Positions 11,068 to 21,034 of a stretch of DNA of 64,000 nucleotides are shown here, in pieces. The position numbers and the translations under genes are program-made. Source of the stretch: Mycobacterium ostraviense (GTDB lineage: Bacteria > Actinomycetota > Actinomycetes > Mycobacteriales > Mycobacteriaceae); the NCBI RefSeq assembly GCF_002705925.1, contig NZ_NKRE01000001.1, positions 3,130,862 through 3,194,861 on the forward strand, read 5' to 3'. The stretch's first letter is position 1. Each line of letters starts with the position of its first letter. Below the pieces are notes generated by a model, which saw nothing but the letters and a program-made list of their open reading frames with translations, searched no databases and was not told where the DNA came from.

Positions 11068-13031
11068 CAGGTTCCCGCCGCCGGTCTGCGAATGGCCAGC
11101 ACGAACGGGCCTATGGTGTCGACGCTGAAACGCGGGTCGGCGAAGAGCGCGGCCTTCAGGTCCACCGTGTAGCGACGGACGTTGGGCTGGTTGGGGTAGA
11201 CGTCTTCGGCCAGCCGCAGGGTGTAGGTGTTGCTTGCGCCGCGGCGCATGAGGAAGACCGTCGGCGCCGGCCAGGGCAGCTTGTCCAGGGCGTCGATGAA
11301 CTCGCCGGCGGTCTTGAGCTTGGCCCAGCTCTCGATCTGGGTGGCGCGCTTGTCGAACTGCGCCAGCGGGTTGGCGTAGTGCGACGTCAGCCCCTGGAAA
11401 CCCCAATAGGGGTAGTACGACAGGAAGCTGTAGTCGGCGGTAAGCACCACGAGCTGATCCCGCGGTTTGCCGGTGACCTTTCTGATGGCGGCGTCAACCG
11501 CCGGGTAGTACTTCTCGGAGCCGGGCGGGCGCCGGTCACCGCGCTGGCCGTGGCCGTCGGTGTCGGTGTAGGCGACGGTCAGGTCGGGCCGCAGCACGTC
11601 GGGAATGTCCTGGCTGAACGCGATGGCGCCGGCCAGTCCGATCGCACCGGCCACCGGGAGCACGGCACGGCTGCGTTTGGACAGTAGTTCTGCGGCTTCG
11701 ACGAAGCCGAACACGCCCGCGGCGGCCAGCAGCACGGTCAACGTCGGCTGCAGCCGAAACGACAGCAGCGTGGTGCGGGCCAGCGTGGTCAGCATCGACA
11801 GCAGCGACCACAGGTAGACGGCCAGCACACCGATGGCCAGCGCGCCGGCCCGGGTCGACGACCGCGCCCGGATCACCAGCCACAGGGTGCCCAGCAGGCA
11901 CAGCGCGCCCAGCAGCGAGAACTGCAGCATCGGGAAGGTCAGTTCGGCGCCGTCGGCCGGCAGGTAGTGCTGGGCGCTGCCGGCGTTGCTGACCGGGTCG
12001 CGGGCCGCCCGCAGCAGATACGGCAGCCAGGTGCTGGAGCCGATGGCCGCCGCGATGACGCCGATGGCGGCCAGCCGGCGCAGCGGGTCGACGGCCGCCT
12101 TGAGGCCGCCGCGCCGCCACCGGGACCCGACCAGCAGCAGCGCCATCAGCGCGACCGTGAACGCGCTGTAGGCGAATAGCAGCGTGTACCAGGTCGCCGC
12201 GAAGCCCAGGAAGACGCCGGCGCCGACGACGGCGGCCCAACCCGCCTTCGTCGTCGTCGTCGTCAAGCCGAGCGTGACGCCATCGTCACGCTCGGCTTCG
12301 GGTGTGACTGTGGCGTCACACTCGCGGCGGCGATCGCCGGCGCGCAGCCCCGACCAGGTCAACACCAGCACCGGCGGCAGCAGCACGGTGATCATCGCGG
12401 CGTACGGCTCCGGCGAGCTGTAGGCCAACGTCACCGCCGCCGTGGCGATGGTGACCAGCAGCGCGTACTCGAAGCGGATCAGCCGCCACCACAGCACCAA
12501 CGCCACCGCGACCGCGACGGTGATCGACGTGATGGCCCACGGTTTGAACATCTCCCAGGCCGGTGTGCCGGTCAGCGCGGCGGCGCGCCCGCCGATCCAA
12601 AACCAGCCGGGCGGGTAGAACGGCGGCAGCCCGAGGTAGGTCATGTCCTGCAGGGCGGGGCTGTCGGCGAGCCGGGTCAGGTACTCGGTGCGGAACTGCT
12701 GGTCGACCGAGACGCCGAACAAGTACAGGGCGGTGGCTCCCAGCGGCATGCCCAGCGTTACCGCGGTGAACGCTGACACCAGCACCAGCCCGCCCAGCTG
12801 CGCCAGCCGGCGAAACCGCCCGGAGCGCCACACCCAGCCGACGGCGAGCAGCCCGGCCAGACAGCCGACCTGGCCGACGGTGGTCAGCGCATGCAACTGG
12901 TTGGACGACGGGTAAGCCGGCCACTCCACCCGCGAAATGACGGCCAGCGAAGCGACGGCCACCACAACAGCCACGAACGCCGCAACGGCCATCGGGCCGA
13001 TAGTGGCCAGCGCGTTGCGGGCACTCGACAT
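11067..13031 (-). CDS. aftA: Galactofuranan arabinofuranosyltransferase AftA
   Basis: AftA adds the first arabinofuranose residue to the galactan of arabinogalactan, using decaprenyl-phosphoryl-arabinose at the outer face of the membrane. The protein has about ten membrane helices and then a soluble C-terminal domain with [14 protein letters not shown] and [10 protein letters not shown] chose the ATG at 13031 (M-S-S-A-R), 2 bp after the dprE2 stop, giving 654 aa (643 in M. tuberculosis); an ATG at 13115 would overlap dprE2 by 82 bp. An in-frame stretch of about 28 residues around 12249-12325, with C-D-A-T-V-T-P and a run of five Thr, is absent from the M. tuberculosis protein as I know it. 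Confidence 0.95.
   Translation of the reverse strand: MSSARNALATIGPMAVAAFVAVVVAVASLAVISRVEWPAYPSSNQLHALTTVGQVGCLAGLLAVGWVWRSGRFRRLAQLGGLVLVSAFTAVTLGMPLGATALYLFGVSVDQQFRTEYLTRLADSPALQDMTYLGLPPFYPPGWFWIGGRAAALTGTPAWEMFKPWAITSITVAVAVALVLWWRLIRFEYALLVTIATAAVTLAYSSPEPYAAMITVLLPPVLVLTWSGLRAGDRRRECDATVTPEAERDDGVTLGLTTTTTKAGWAAVVGAGVFLGFAATWYTLLFAYSAFTVALMALLLVGSRWRRGGLKAAVDPLRRLAAIGVIAAAIGSSTWLPYLLRAARDPVSNAGSAQHYLPADGAELTFPMLQFSLLGALCLLGTLWLVIRARSSTRAGALAIGVLAVYLWSLLSMLTTLARTTLLSFRLQPTLTVLLAAAGVFGFVEAAELLSKRSRAVLPVAGAIGLAGAIAFSQDIPDVLRPDLTVAYTDTDGHGQRGDRRPPGSEKYYPAVDAAIRKVTGKPRDQLVVLTADYSFLSYYPYWGFQGLTSHYANPLAQFDKRATQIESWAKLKTAGEFIDALDKLPWPAPTVFLMRRGASNTYTLRLAEDVYPNQPNVRRYTVDLKAALFADPRFSVDTIGPFVLAIRRPAAGT
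12249..12321. repeat. Palindromic element inserted in frame in aftA
   Basis: A (CGT)n run at 12249-12264 is followed by a perfect inverted repeat: AAGCCGAGCGTGACG at 12265-12279, a 4-nt loop CCAT, and the complement at 12284-12298. A second hairpin follows, with GTGTGAC at 12302-12308 and GTCACAC at 12315-12321. The segment is read through as about 28 extra amino acids between two well conserved AftA segments (T-W-S-G-L and G-W-A-A-V-V-G). The arm resembles the terminator-like repeat at 47688-47747. Confidence 0.8.
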
Positions 13032-13033
13032 GC

Positions 13034-13798
13034 TCAGATGGGCAGCTTGCGGAAGACGCTTCGCGGGATGTGTCGCAACACCATCATCACGTAGCGGAAT
13101 GCTGCTGGCGCCCAAACCAATTCCTTACCTTTTGCGGCCGCGGTCACCGCGAGGTTGGCGACGTACTCCTTGTCGACGGTCAGCGGAGCTTCCTTGATAT
13201 GCGCGCTCATCCGGGTGCGGACCTGGCCCGGCCGGATCACCAGAACCCGAACCCCATACTCGCGCAACGCCTCTGACAGTCCCAGGTAGAAGCCGTCCAG
13301 GCCGGCCTTGGTGGAGCCGTAGACGAAGTTGGACCGGCGCACCCGTTCGCCAGCCACGGTGCTCATCGCGATGATCTGGCCGAAGCCCTGGGCGCGCATC
13401 TTCTCGGCCAGCAGCACGCCCACCGAAACCGCCGCGGTGTAGTTGATCTCAGCGATCTGCACCGCCTTGCGCTGGTTCTGCCACAGCTCTTCGGCGTCCC
13501 CGAGCAGGCCGAACGCGACTATGGCCACGTCTATGTCGCCATCGGCAAAGCACTGCTGGATCACCTTCGGATGGCTTTCGGTGTCTACCGCGTCGAAGTC
13601 GACCAGTTCCACCGACCGCGCGCCGGCGGCTTTCATCGCGGCGACCGCGTCGTCGCGTCCTGGGTCGTCGGGCAGGCAGGCCAGCACGATGCGCGCCGGG
13701 GCGTTGCGCAGGTAGCGCTCGCAGATGGCCAGCCCAATCTCGGACGTGCCGCCCAGCAGCAGGATGGACTGGGGGTTTCCCACAGCGTCAAGCACCAT
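13034..13798 (-). CDS. dprE2: Decaprenylphosphoryl-2-keto-ribose reductase DprE2
   Basis: Short-chain dehydrogenase that reduces decaprenylphosphoryl-2-keto-ribose to decaprenylphosphoryl-arabinose with NADH, the second half of the DprE1/DprE2 epimerisation. The 254-aa protein has the Rossmann start [10 protein letters not shown] (about residues 13-22), a Ser in A-M-S-T-V-A, and the Tyr-x-x-x-Lys pair in V-Y-G-S-T-K-A-G. It begins directly after the dprE1 stop with no spacer, and aftA follows 2 bp downstream, so the three are one transcription unit. Confidence 0.97.
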   Translation of the reverse strand: MVLDAVGNPQSILLLGGTSEIGLAICERYLRNAPARIVLACLPDDPGRDDAVAAMKAAGARSVELVDFDAVDTESHPKVIQQCFADGDIDVAIVAFGLLGDAEELWQNQRKAVQIAEINYTAAVSVGVLLAEKMRAQGFGQIIAMSTVAGERVRRSNFVYGSTKAGLDGFYLGLSEALREYGVRVLVIRPGQVRTRMSAHIKEAPLTVDKEYVANLAVTAAAKGKELVWAPAAFRYVMMVLRHIPRSVFRKLPI

Positions 13799-15172
13799 CT
13801 AGAGCAGCTCCAAACGTCGGGCCATGTCAGAGGCGAACACCCGCAGTGGGTCGACCTTGCGGCGCACGGCAATCCATTCGTCGATGCGCGGATACATGGC
13901 GTGGAAGGTTTCGGCGGTGGTGCGGGAATCCTTGGCGGTGTAGAGCCGGCCGCCGAATTCCAGTACCCGGCGGTCGAGTTCGCTGACGAACTCGTTCAGG
14001 CCGGCCTTGATCGGGAAGTCGACGCAGATGTTCCAGCCCGGGATCGGAAAGCTCAGCGGTGCCCGGTTGCCGGGGCCGAACAACTTGAACACGTTGAGAA
14101 ACGAGTAGTGGCCGCTGGCCTGGATGTCGCGGATGATCTTCTTGAACTCGTCGACCGCCTCGGTGGGAATCACGAACTGGTACTGCAGAAAACCCGCCGG
14201 ACCGTAGGCGCGATTCCATTCACCGAACATGTCCAGCGGGTGGTAGAACTGCGTGAGGTTCTGGATCTTGCCGCGGTAGGTGCCGGACTTGCGGTACCAC
14301 AGCTCGCCGATCGGCCCGAACGTGTATTTGTTGGCCAGCCCGTTAGGGAACACGTCGGGGAACGTAAGCAGTTGGGGCGCATCGAATTTCAGCGGGTTGC
14401 GCTGCAACTTCTTGGGCAGCTGGTCCAGCCGGGCCAGCGAGCCCCGAGACACCGCCGCCCGGCCCAGCTTCGGGGGGGCGCTGATCGCGTCGAACCAGGC
14501 GCTGGAATAGGTGTAGTCGGCTTCGCTGCCGTCGCTGTGCAGCGCGATGGTTTCGTCCAGGTCGGCGGTGACGTCGCCGTCGGCGATGAAGTATGCGGTC
14601 TCGGTGGGTGTCATCTCGATGGTGGCGCGCAGGATGATCCCGGTCAGCCCGTTGCCGCCGACGGTGGCCCAGAACAATTCGGCTTTATCACCATCCGGGG
14701 CGACCCGCCGGATCTCGCCGCTGGCCAGCAGCAGGTCCATCGACCGCACATGGTTGCCGAAGCTGCCCGCGCTGTGGTGGTTCTTGCCGTGGATGTCGCA
14801 GGCGATCGCGCCGCCGACGGTGACTTGCCGGGTGCCGGGCAGTACCGGCACCCACAGCCCGAACGGCAGGGCAGCCTTCATCAGCTGGTCGAGGTTGACG
14901 CCGGCGTCGACGTCGGCCAGCTTGGTGTCGGCGCTGATGGAGTGGATGTTGTTCAGCCCGCTCATGTCGATCACCAGGCCGCCGCCGTTTTGCGCGTTGT
15001 CGCCGTAGGAGCGGCCCAGGCCGCGGGCGATCACCCCCCGGGCACCGGAGCGGGCCACCGCCTTGGCGATCACTTCCGGATCGGGCGTGCGCAGCACGTC
15101 GGCCACCGAGGGCGCGGTGCGGCCCCACCCGGTCAGCCGGGTAGGGGTGGTGGAACTGGCGTTGCTCGACAT
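13799..15172 (-). CDS. dprE1: Decaprenylphosphoryl-ribose oxidase DprE1
   Basis: FAD enzyme that oxidises decaprenylphosphoryl-ribose to the 2-keto form; periplasmic-side partner of DprE2 and target of benzothiazinones. FAD-binding motifs are visible in [10 protein letters not shown] and in [12 protein letters not shown]. The Cys modified by benzothiazinones (Cys387 in M. tuberculosis) is present in [10 protein letters not shown], about residue 383 here, so the drug site is intact. The frame is open to 15265, but the ATG at 15172 (M-S-S-N-A-S-S) gives 457 aa, near the usual 461, and avoids an Arg/Pro-rich non-homologous extension. Confidence 0.97.
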   Translation of the reverse strand: MSSNASSTTPTRLTGWGRTAPSVADVLRTPDPEVIAKAVARSGARGVIARGLGRSYGDNAQNGGGLVIDMSGLNNIHSISADTKLADVDAGVNLDQLMKAALPFGLWVPVLPGTRQVTVGGAIACDIHGKNHHSAGSFGNHVRSMDLLLASGEIRRVAPDGDKAELFWATVGGNGLTGIILRATIEMTPTETAYFIADGDVTADLDETIALHSDGSEADYTYSSAWFDAISAPPKLGRAAVSRGSLARLDQLPKKLQRNPLKFDAPQLLTFPDVFPNGLANKYTFGPIGELWYRKSGTYRGKIQNLTQFYHPLDMFGEWNRAYGPAGFLQYQFVIPTEAVDEFKKIIRDIQASGHYSFLNVFKLFGPGNRAPLSFPIPGWNICVDFPIKAGLNEFVSELDRRVLEFGGRLYTAKDSRTTAETFHAMYPRIDEWIAVRRKVDPLRVFASDMARRLELL

Positions 15173-15281
15173 CGTCAAAGAGGGTACCGCCTCCCGCGGT
15201 GACGCCGCGGGACGCCGACGTCCGGCAGCGGAACCGCTCGATCGAGTGTGCAGTGGCGGTGTCAATCCGGCCGCGGTCCGC

Positions 15282-15719
15282 TCAGCGGATCCGGAAGATC
15301 ACCGCTCGCTGCACGACGAAGTTGATCACCGTGGCGGTGCCCTGCGCGATCACGAACGCGACGGGTATCGCCCACCCCCGGTACTGCAACAGCGCCAGGC
15401 ACAGATGGTTGAGCCCGACCTGCACGGCGAAGGTGACCCCGTAAAGGCCCATGACCGCGGCAAACCGCGCTCTGCTCGGCGAGGCCTGGAAGGTCCATCG
15501 GCGGTTGATCAGGTAGGCGGTGATGGTGCCGACCACGACGCTGATGAACTTCGACAGGTCAACCTGCAGGCCCACCCCTTTGTAGAGCGCCACGTAGACG
15601 CTGAAGTCGACGATTGCCGCGAAACCGCCGGTGACGACGAAACGCACCATCTGGGTCGTCAGATGCAGGTGCTGATGGTGCTCGCGCGTGGGCGCGGCAT
15701 CAGGCTCGGGCGGGATCAT
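15282..15719 (-). CDS. GtrA-family membrane protein (Rv3789 homologue)
   Basis: Small protein (145 aa) with four predicted membrane helices of the GtrA family, covering R-F-V-V-T-G-G-F to the C-terminal F-R-I-R. The M. tuberculosis homologue was first proposed to carry decaprenyl-phosphoryl-arabinose across the membrane and later to be an anchor that recruits other wall enzymes; the sequence does not decide between these. The N-terminal 24 residues are hydrophilic and His-rich, and an internal ATG at 15650 would give a protein like the 121-aa M. tuberculosis one. It precedes dprE1 by 109 bp. Confidence 0.92.
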   Translation of the reverse strand: MIPPEPDAAPTREHHQHLHLTTQMVRFVVTGGFAAIVDFSVYVALYKGVGLQVDLSKFISVVVGTITAYLINRRWTFQASPSRARFAAVMGLYGVTFAVQVGLNHLCLALLQYRGWAIPVAFVIAQGTATVINFVVQRAVIFRIR

Positions 15720-15783
15720 CGGGGGGAAGTCTAGCCGGGCCGGACCGCGCCTCGGGTGCCTTCCGTTGCCGCGCGCCAGCCGA

Positions 15784-16269
15784 TCAGCTGGGCAACTTCA
15801 TCGCGATCAGCTCGACCTGACTGGGCCCCCGGGGGGTGGAGTAGGTGACGGTGTCGCCGGGTTGACGCCCGGCGAGCGCCTGACCGAGCGGGCTGTTGGC
15901 GGTCAGCGTTTCCGCTTCGTGGCCTTCGGGACTCTCTTCGATGATGGAGATCACGTGCATCGTGACGACCTCACCGTCGGGAAACCGCAACGTCACCTCG
16001 GTGCCACCGGGCAGCGCGTCGGATCCGGTCTCGCGCAGCGGCCCGGACTTGAGCCGCCGGTCCAGTTCGTTGATCCGGTCCGCGAGGACGGCCAGCTCGT
16101 CGGCGCGCTGGATAGCCTCGGCGGCGTCGCCGTGGTCACCGACCATGCCACGGTCATTCTTGACCTCGATCTCGAGGCGGTCGTGGCGTTGCCGCAGCCT
16201 GGCCAGCTCGGCGGCGAGGTGATCGCGTGCCGCTTCCGCCAGCCCCGTTGATTGGACTTCCTCGCTCAC
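15784..16269 (-). CDS. GreA/Rnk-like protein (Rv3788 homologue)
   Basis: 161-aa protein with an N-terminal coiled coil (about residues 8-75, rich in Arg/Glu/Leu) and a C-terminal FKBP-like domain with [17 protein letters not shown], the signature of GreA/GreB and Rnk. The M. tuberculosis homologue binds RNA polymerase near the secondary channel but lacks transcript-cleavage activity, so inhibition or modulation of transcription is more likely than rescue. The GTG start is preceded by AAAGGT. It is the outermost gene of the conserved wall block; beyond it the 25-kb accessory region begins. Confidence 0.9.
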   Translation of the reverse strand: MSEEVQSTGLAEAARDHLAAELARLRQRHDRLEIEVKNDRGMVGDHGDAAEAIQRADELAVLADRINELDRRLKSGPLRETGSDALPGGTEVTLRFPDGEVVTMHVISIIEESPEGHEAETLTANSPLGQALAGRQPGDTVTYSTPRGPSQVELIAMKLPS

Positions 16270-16459
16270 GTCCGCAGACCTTTCGCCCCAGGTTGCCGGT
16301 AGGTGCCGTGCGCCGATTGCTCATCGGAATCGCGGCGCTTCAGTGTTACACCACCAACGGCCGGCCGTCACTGATATTCGCCAAGCGGATATAGCCGGTT
16401 CTTCACGCCTTTAACCATCTGGCGGCCCTGCCGCCCGATGCGGCGTGCCGATCACGTGG

Positions 16460-17063
16460 TTACGCACCCTCTTTGGCGCTTCCGGTGAGCGGCGACACCA
16501 CCTTGTCCGAGTCCTCGTCGTAGTCCAGCGTTCCGACGCGCAGTGCGTCGAAGATGGCCACACCTTGCGAAACCAGCCCGGCAGCCACCTGGCTGAGTCC
16601 TTCGGCGCCGTTGAGTACGGTCAGATTCGCCCGGGCCAGGCCACGGGCGGCGTTTTCGACGATCACCGGCAGCTGGTCGATGAGCATCCGGTCCAGCGCC
16701 ACCCGGTTGTGCGACGCCGCCGCTTCGGCCTGGATCTTCATTTTCCCCGCGTCGGCGCCGACCAGAATCCGTGCCCGTTCGGCTTCGGCCTCCGCCGGCC
16801 GGACCACCTCGGCGACCAGTTCCTGCTGTCGTAGCTCGGCGGCGGACCACGGCCCGGACGTTGAGCGTGATGCCTTGCTGGGTGACGCACTTTTCGGCGA
16901 CCTCGGCCTCGCACATGGCCAACGTCAGGAAGGCGGCCTTCCGGAAGAAGGGGACGACGAAGGCGCCGTGGCCGGTGACGACTCGGAAGGGGACGTTGCC
17001 CTTGGCCTTACCGCCGGAGATCAGCATCGCCTCGTCGGGAGCGGGCACCTTGTAACCGAGCAT
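16460..17063 (-). pseudogene. Flotillin (SPFH) pseudogene, internally deleted
   Basis: The first frame, from 17063, encodes a clear flotillin start: M-L-G-Y-K-V-P-A-P-D-E-A-M, V-V-T-G-H-G-A-F-V-V-P-F-F-R-K and C-E-A-E-V-A-E-K-C. At about 16855 it loses homology. The C-terminal part (A-A-E-L-R-Q-Q-E-L-V-A-E-V-V then an Ala/Glu-rich coiled coil) continues in another frame from about 16850 to 16460. A flotillin needs roughly 450-500 residues, so over half of the middle is deleted and the junction is out of frame. Intact homologues are membrane-microdomain scaffolds. Confidence 0.8.
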
Positions 17064-17065
17064 CG

Positions 17066-17330
17066 TTAGACTCCGGTTTCTACGAGAAAAGTGAGGTTGG
17101 GATCATTTCGGTCCAGGGCTCGACGATGACCGTTCTCGCACCCGGACCCCAACCACCAGCACGTTGGTGCCCTTCGGCAACGGTTCGTCGGAGCGGGCCA
17201 GGAATGCCTCTCTGGTGCCCGCACCGAAACGCCGGGACCGTCGGCGCCCCTCGTCGCCACGATCAACGTCCCGACGCAACCGATGACCGAGGCGTCGCTC
17301 ACGAAGGAATCCTGCTTCTTCAACGGGCAC
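17066..17330 (-). pseudogene. NfeD-like/OB-fold protein pseudogene
   Basis: Three frames hold consecutive pieces of one small OB-fold protein of the kind found with flotillins: I-G-C-V-G-T-L-I-V-A-T-R-G-A-D-G-P-G from about 17290, then E-A-F-L-A-R-S-D-E-P-L-P-K-G-T-N-V-L-V-V-G-V-R in a second frame, then R-T-V-I-V-E-P-W in the third near 17120. At least two frameshifts make it non-functional. It lies directly upstream of the flotillin remnant on the same strand, the usual operon order, so both decayed together. Confidence 0.7.
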
Positions 17331-17666
17331 GGCGGCGAGTTTTACCGGCCGTAGTCAGCCCAGCGGTCGGCTGGTGACGAAGAGTCGGCGGCGATAGGGA
17401 GACTCGAAGCCCCCCATCAGCTGGCCGGTGAAGTGGCGGACGCCACGACCGCCGCACGCGACAATCGGGACCATTGCCGCCCTTGATGACTCAGATCTGC
17501 TCCGGTTGACAATCAGGCACCGCAGGCCCGGTGGCCGGTGGGCAGCTCGGCGGTATCGCGGGCGGAGGCGAAACCGAAGGCGCTTAGCTGCCTTTGGAGG
17601 TCCGCACCCGGGCAGACTGCGCGCGGTAGCCGGGCCACCGTCGCCGGTGACTCGGACGGGTAGCCG
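17331..17666. other. No gene recognised
   Basis: Between the NfeD-like remnant and the next minus-strand gene I see only short Arg/Pro-rich open frames with no homology or ribosome site. It may include further decayed sequence from the flotillin operon. Confidence 0.4.
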
Positions 17667-18211
17667 TCAGGAACCGGGTCCGGCAATCTCGAGCGCGACC
17701 ACCCGGGCCGGATAGCGGGTGAGGTCGTAGGCGGGGGCTGCGCCGGACACCACATTCGGCATGTCGCCGGTCGGCCGCCCTTCCAGGCGTGGGGTGACCG
17801 TCCAGCTGCCAAACGTGATCGGAACCGTGGCAATGCGCGAGCCGTTCGGATCCGCCACCTGCTGCTGAGACAGCACCATGCGCCAGCTGAGCTGATGGGG
17901 ATCCGTCGCGATGGCGTACGGGCGCACCAGCCGCCACGTCGTCACCAACCAGGCGGCATTCCGCGGCGGAAACCGCAGTTGCAGGTTCAGCGCGCCGCCG
18001 ACGCCGGTGTCGCTCGATGACACCTCGGCTGGCGCCGACGCGACGACGGCGCGTGCCTGGTCGGCTGACTCGGCGGCGGCGAGTTCCGACGGCAGATCGG
18101 TCAGGAACGCGTCGAGCGTCGGTGCCGCGGACGCCGTCGTGCAGCCACGAAGACAAGACCGGCAGCGGCGACGACGACCGCGGCGAGAACGTTCGTAACA
18201 CGTATGTCCAT
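17667..18211 (-). pseudogene. Hypothetical secreted protein or lipoprotein, probably frameshifted
   Basis: The long minus-strand frame carries a plausible secreted domain (T-L-D-A-F-L-T-D-L-P-S-E-L to A-L-E-I-A-G-P-G-S, about 165 residues) but no sensible N-terminus in the same frame. An ATG at 18211 in another frame gives M-D-I-R-V-T-N-V-L-A-A-V-V-V-A-A-A-G-L-V, a good membrane or signal segment, and reaches the domain only if one small indel near 18135-18150 is allowed; the joined sequence would resemble a lipobox (V-A-G-C-T-T). I read it as a frameshifted lipoprotein gene. It could be a sequencing error. I do not recognise the domain. Confidence 0.5.
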
Positions 18212-18335
18212 CCGTCTGCGTCCCTCGCGTCATATCCGCAAACACCGACCTTATTCGAACGCCCGCGCTGACCGGGAATTGTCAGCCGAATCCGGGATCA
18301 GTTGAGACGCGGCCGGCGGTGCAAGGCGGCCGGGG

Positions 18336-20405
18336 TCAAACGGTGACCAGCGCCCCGTCCAGTTTCGGGGTCAGCACGAACGCGAGCAGGTAGAGCACCC
18401 CGACGACGATCAGCAGATTGCGGTAGCCGGTCACCAGGGCGCCATATTCGAGGCAGCCCCCCAGGATGGAACCGAGCAGGTTGATGGCGAACGCTGACTG
18501 TGCCTGCTCGGTGGCGGCGAAGCGTTTGGCAAAGGCGATGTTGGCCAGGTAAATCGGCAGGAACCCGACCACGCAGGCCACCAGCAGTCGCGGCCAGAAC
18601 GGCCAACTCAGCAACCAGGCCGGGTCGACCACGTACGCCATCGCCAGGGACGCGACGATGGTCCCCCACACCACGGGAAGCGGTGGAGTGCGGAATTTCC
18701 GGGTGGTCTCGACGGCCGCCAGGACGATCACCAGCACCCCACCGAAGACCAGCGCGTTCACCAGCCAGGTGGTGCCGAACAACAGCGCGAAGGTAGCGAT
18801 GTTCTTGGTCTCCAGCAGCAGGAACGCGGCGCCCATGAAGAAGAGGTCGACGTAGGACCGCATCGATCGAAACGAGCCGCCCAGCAGCCGGACCGCGAGC
18901 AGCGTGGTCAGCATGATTCCGGCCAGTGCCCACAGATACATAGTCGGGATCGCGCCGCCCTTGTAGTAGGGGAACGGGCGGTCGTCGGTGGCGGGCGAGA
19001 CGACCTCGTTCGGCGGTGCGTACGGCGCGGCGCACTTCTGATTGGCCGGATCGACCGCGACGGTGATCACCGCACGTTGAGTGGCCGTCCGGTCGACGCA
19101 CGGCCGATGTCCGAAGGTGGCGGCCGCCGTCTCGGCCAGCCGGTCGATCAGCCAGGGCTGGCGATAGGCGTTGTACATCGCGAAGACACCGCTCGGCTTG
19201 AGGTGCTCGTAGGCCGTCCGTAGCGCGCGGTCGGTGAACAGGAACGATTCCAGGCGAATCTGCGAAGCGCCGTTGACCAGAGCCAGCGAGTCCGGCAGCG
19301 CGAACAGGATCAGATCGTAGGTGGCGTCAGTCGATTGCAGGAAGGCCCGGCCGTCGTTGATGTGCACGGTGACGCGTGGGTCCGCGTAAGCCTGGTCGGG
19401 GTTGCGCCCGACGCCGATCTGCACCAGCCGCGGGTCGATGTCCACCGCGTCAACGTGCTTGGCGCCCTTGGACAATGCAATGGCGACATCGGACCCCGAC
19501 CCCGCCCCGACGACGAGCACGTTATCCAGGCGCAGCGTGTTCGTCCGCTCGTAGGGCACGCGGTATTGCTGGTATGCCGGAGCGGACTGGGTGAGAATCC
19601 AGTCCGCGGGCGCCATCACCTGGTGCGGGATGCCGTTGACCGAGATCGTCACCAGCGTCGCGCCGTCCCACGACCTATGGCCCCAGGTCTGCACCTTGTA
19701 ATAAGGCGACCAAGAGACGCCGGCCGTGATCGACTCCGCCAGCAGAACGAGGATCAGCCCGGCACCCGAGATCACGGTCACCACTTTGAATCCACGCTGG
19801 TTCAGCGCCACCAGCATGACGGCGGCGATCGTCCCCCACACCACCGACGGCGCCCGCAGGAAAGACAGCAGCGTGAACATGCCGATGCCGAGCAGCGAAC
19901 CGATCAGGTCCCAGCGGTAGCAGGTGAGCGCATCGAGTTGCCCGAAGCAGCGGCCGACCACCTCGCCCGGTCCGGCCATCAGCGCCGCGACGACGACGAA
20001 GACCGCGGGAAGCACGATCCAAGCCGGTAGGCCGCTGGGGCTGACCGATGTGAAGTAGATGAGGTCGCTGCCGCTGCGGTTCAATCTGATCGGAAACAGA
20101 TGCACGGCGAGCAACAGCACCATCAGCAGCACGCTGGACAGCGGCAGGATCGACCAGGATTTCCGGGAGATCAAGAAGCCCATGCCGATGCCCAGGAACG
20201 AGCCGAGCAACACGAAGTTGGTGAAGTACGACAGATGCAGCACGTTCGACCCCAGCCAGCGGATCAGGACGAGCTCGATGAACAGTGTCGCCGAGCTGCC
20301 CAGCACCAATCGGGCGATGACGGCCCGGGCACCGCGCCCTATGGCCCGCTCGGGCGCCGGTTGCCCGGGCCGGGTCGAGGTCGGGGCCCGCAGCGAGGAG
20401 CTCAC
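18336..20405 (-). CDS. Membrane-fused spermidine-synthase-like protein
   Basis: 689-aa protein with a central Rossmann methyltransferase-like domain between two sets of membrane helices. Residues about 30-250 hold six to seven helices. Then comes a spermidine-synthase-type domain with V-L-V-V-G-A-G-S-G-S-D-V-A, V-D-A-V-D-I-D-P-R and D-G-R-A-F-L. About residues 500-680 hold six more helices ending L-T-P-K-L-D-G-A-L-V-T-V. Such fused proteins are common in bacteria and are often annotated as spermidine synthase, but activity is rarely shown, and mycobacterial polyamine synthesis is poorly supported. It stands alone, with about 120 bp to the intron remnant upstream. Confidence 0.8.
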   Translation of the reverse strand: MSSSLRAPTSTRPGQPAPERAIGRGARAVIARLVLGSSATLFIELVLIRWLGSNVLHLSYFTNFVLLGSFLGIGMGFLISRKSWSILPLSSVLLMVLLLAVHLFPIRLNRSGSDLIYFTSVSPSGLPAWIVLPAVFVVVAALMAGPGEVVGRCFGQLDALTCYRWDLIGSLLGIGMFTLLSFLRAPSVVWGTIAAVMLVALNQRGFKVVTVISGAGLILVLLAESITAGVSWSPYYKVQTWGHRSWDGATLVTISVNGIPHQVMAPADWILTQSAPAYQQYRVPYERTNTLRLDNVLVVGAGSGSDVAIALSKGAKHVDAVDIDPRLVQIGVGRNPDQAYADPRVTVHINDGRAFLQSTDATYDLILFALPDSLALVNGASQIRLESFLFTDRALRTAYEHLKPSGVFAMYNAYRQPWLIDRLAETAAATFGHRPCVDRTATQRAVITVAVDPANQKCAAPYAPPNEVVSPATDDRPFPYYKGGAIPTMYLWALAGIMLTTLLAVRLLGGSFRSMRSYVDLFFMGAAFLLLETKNIATFALLFGTTWLVNALVFGGVLVIVLAAVETTRKFRTPPLPVVWGTIVASLAMAYVVDPAWLLSWPFWPRLLVACVVGFLPIYLANIAFAKRFAATEQAQSAFAINLLGSILGGCLEYGALVTGYRNLLIVVGVLYLLAFVLTPKLDGALVTV

Positions 20406-21034
20406 CGCCGCATCATGACATGTCGTGATCGCCGTCGAGGCCGTTGAGCAAATAGTCGCCGAATCGCGACGGGCTTAAGCGGGGCTTAAGCCGACAATAC
20501 GCGCGCCCAGCGCGTTAGGAGGTGATGGTCCAGAGATCATGACCTGATGGGAAGCTCGTCGTCGCCTGCCGGTGAAAGCCCGGCCCGGGTAGTTGCCAGG
20601 AAGCCCGGTAGCAGGCTGGCGGCTCGGTCTGGAAACGGGTCGGGTCGAAGCCCAGCGTCAAAAGCCACGGTGGTGGAAGCAACTGAGCGGTCCGTAGCGT
20701 GAAGCGAAGCCTGCCGCGTCGTTAGGGGATAAGACGGTGCCGAGCCGCGGTAATCACGGCGAAGGCCATGGAAGCGGTGAAGATCCTGGAGATGCAGCCG
20801 TGAAGGACTGTCCGGCGTACGGGGCTCGGAACGTTCAAAAGGTGGCGACGGGAACTGGGGAGCCCCTCCCCAGCCGGAACCGATCGCGGTGTCGGTGGAA
20901 GAGCCCTGCCCTATAACCGGTGAGGAGCCGGGAAGTGGGTGGGGTGTCGGGAGGGAGTCGGAGGCGGCCGTAGTACCGATCGAGCCGCGGGACAAAAGTT
21001 GAGGGCGGAGCCGAAGCTGGCGGCCGCTGCCCGT

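Noticed and set aside
12265..12298. Transcription terminator inside aftA
   Set aside because: The hairpin is inside an intact, essential reading frame with conserved sequence on both sides; an inserted repeat fits better, though partial attenuation is not excluded.
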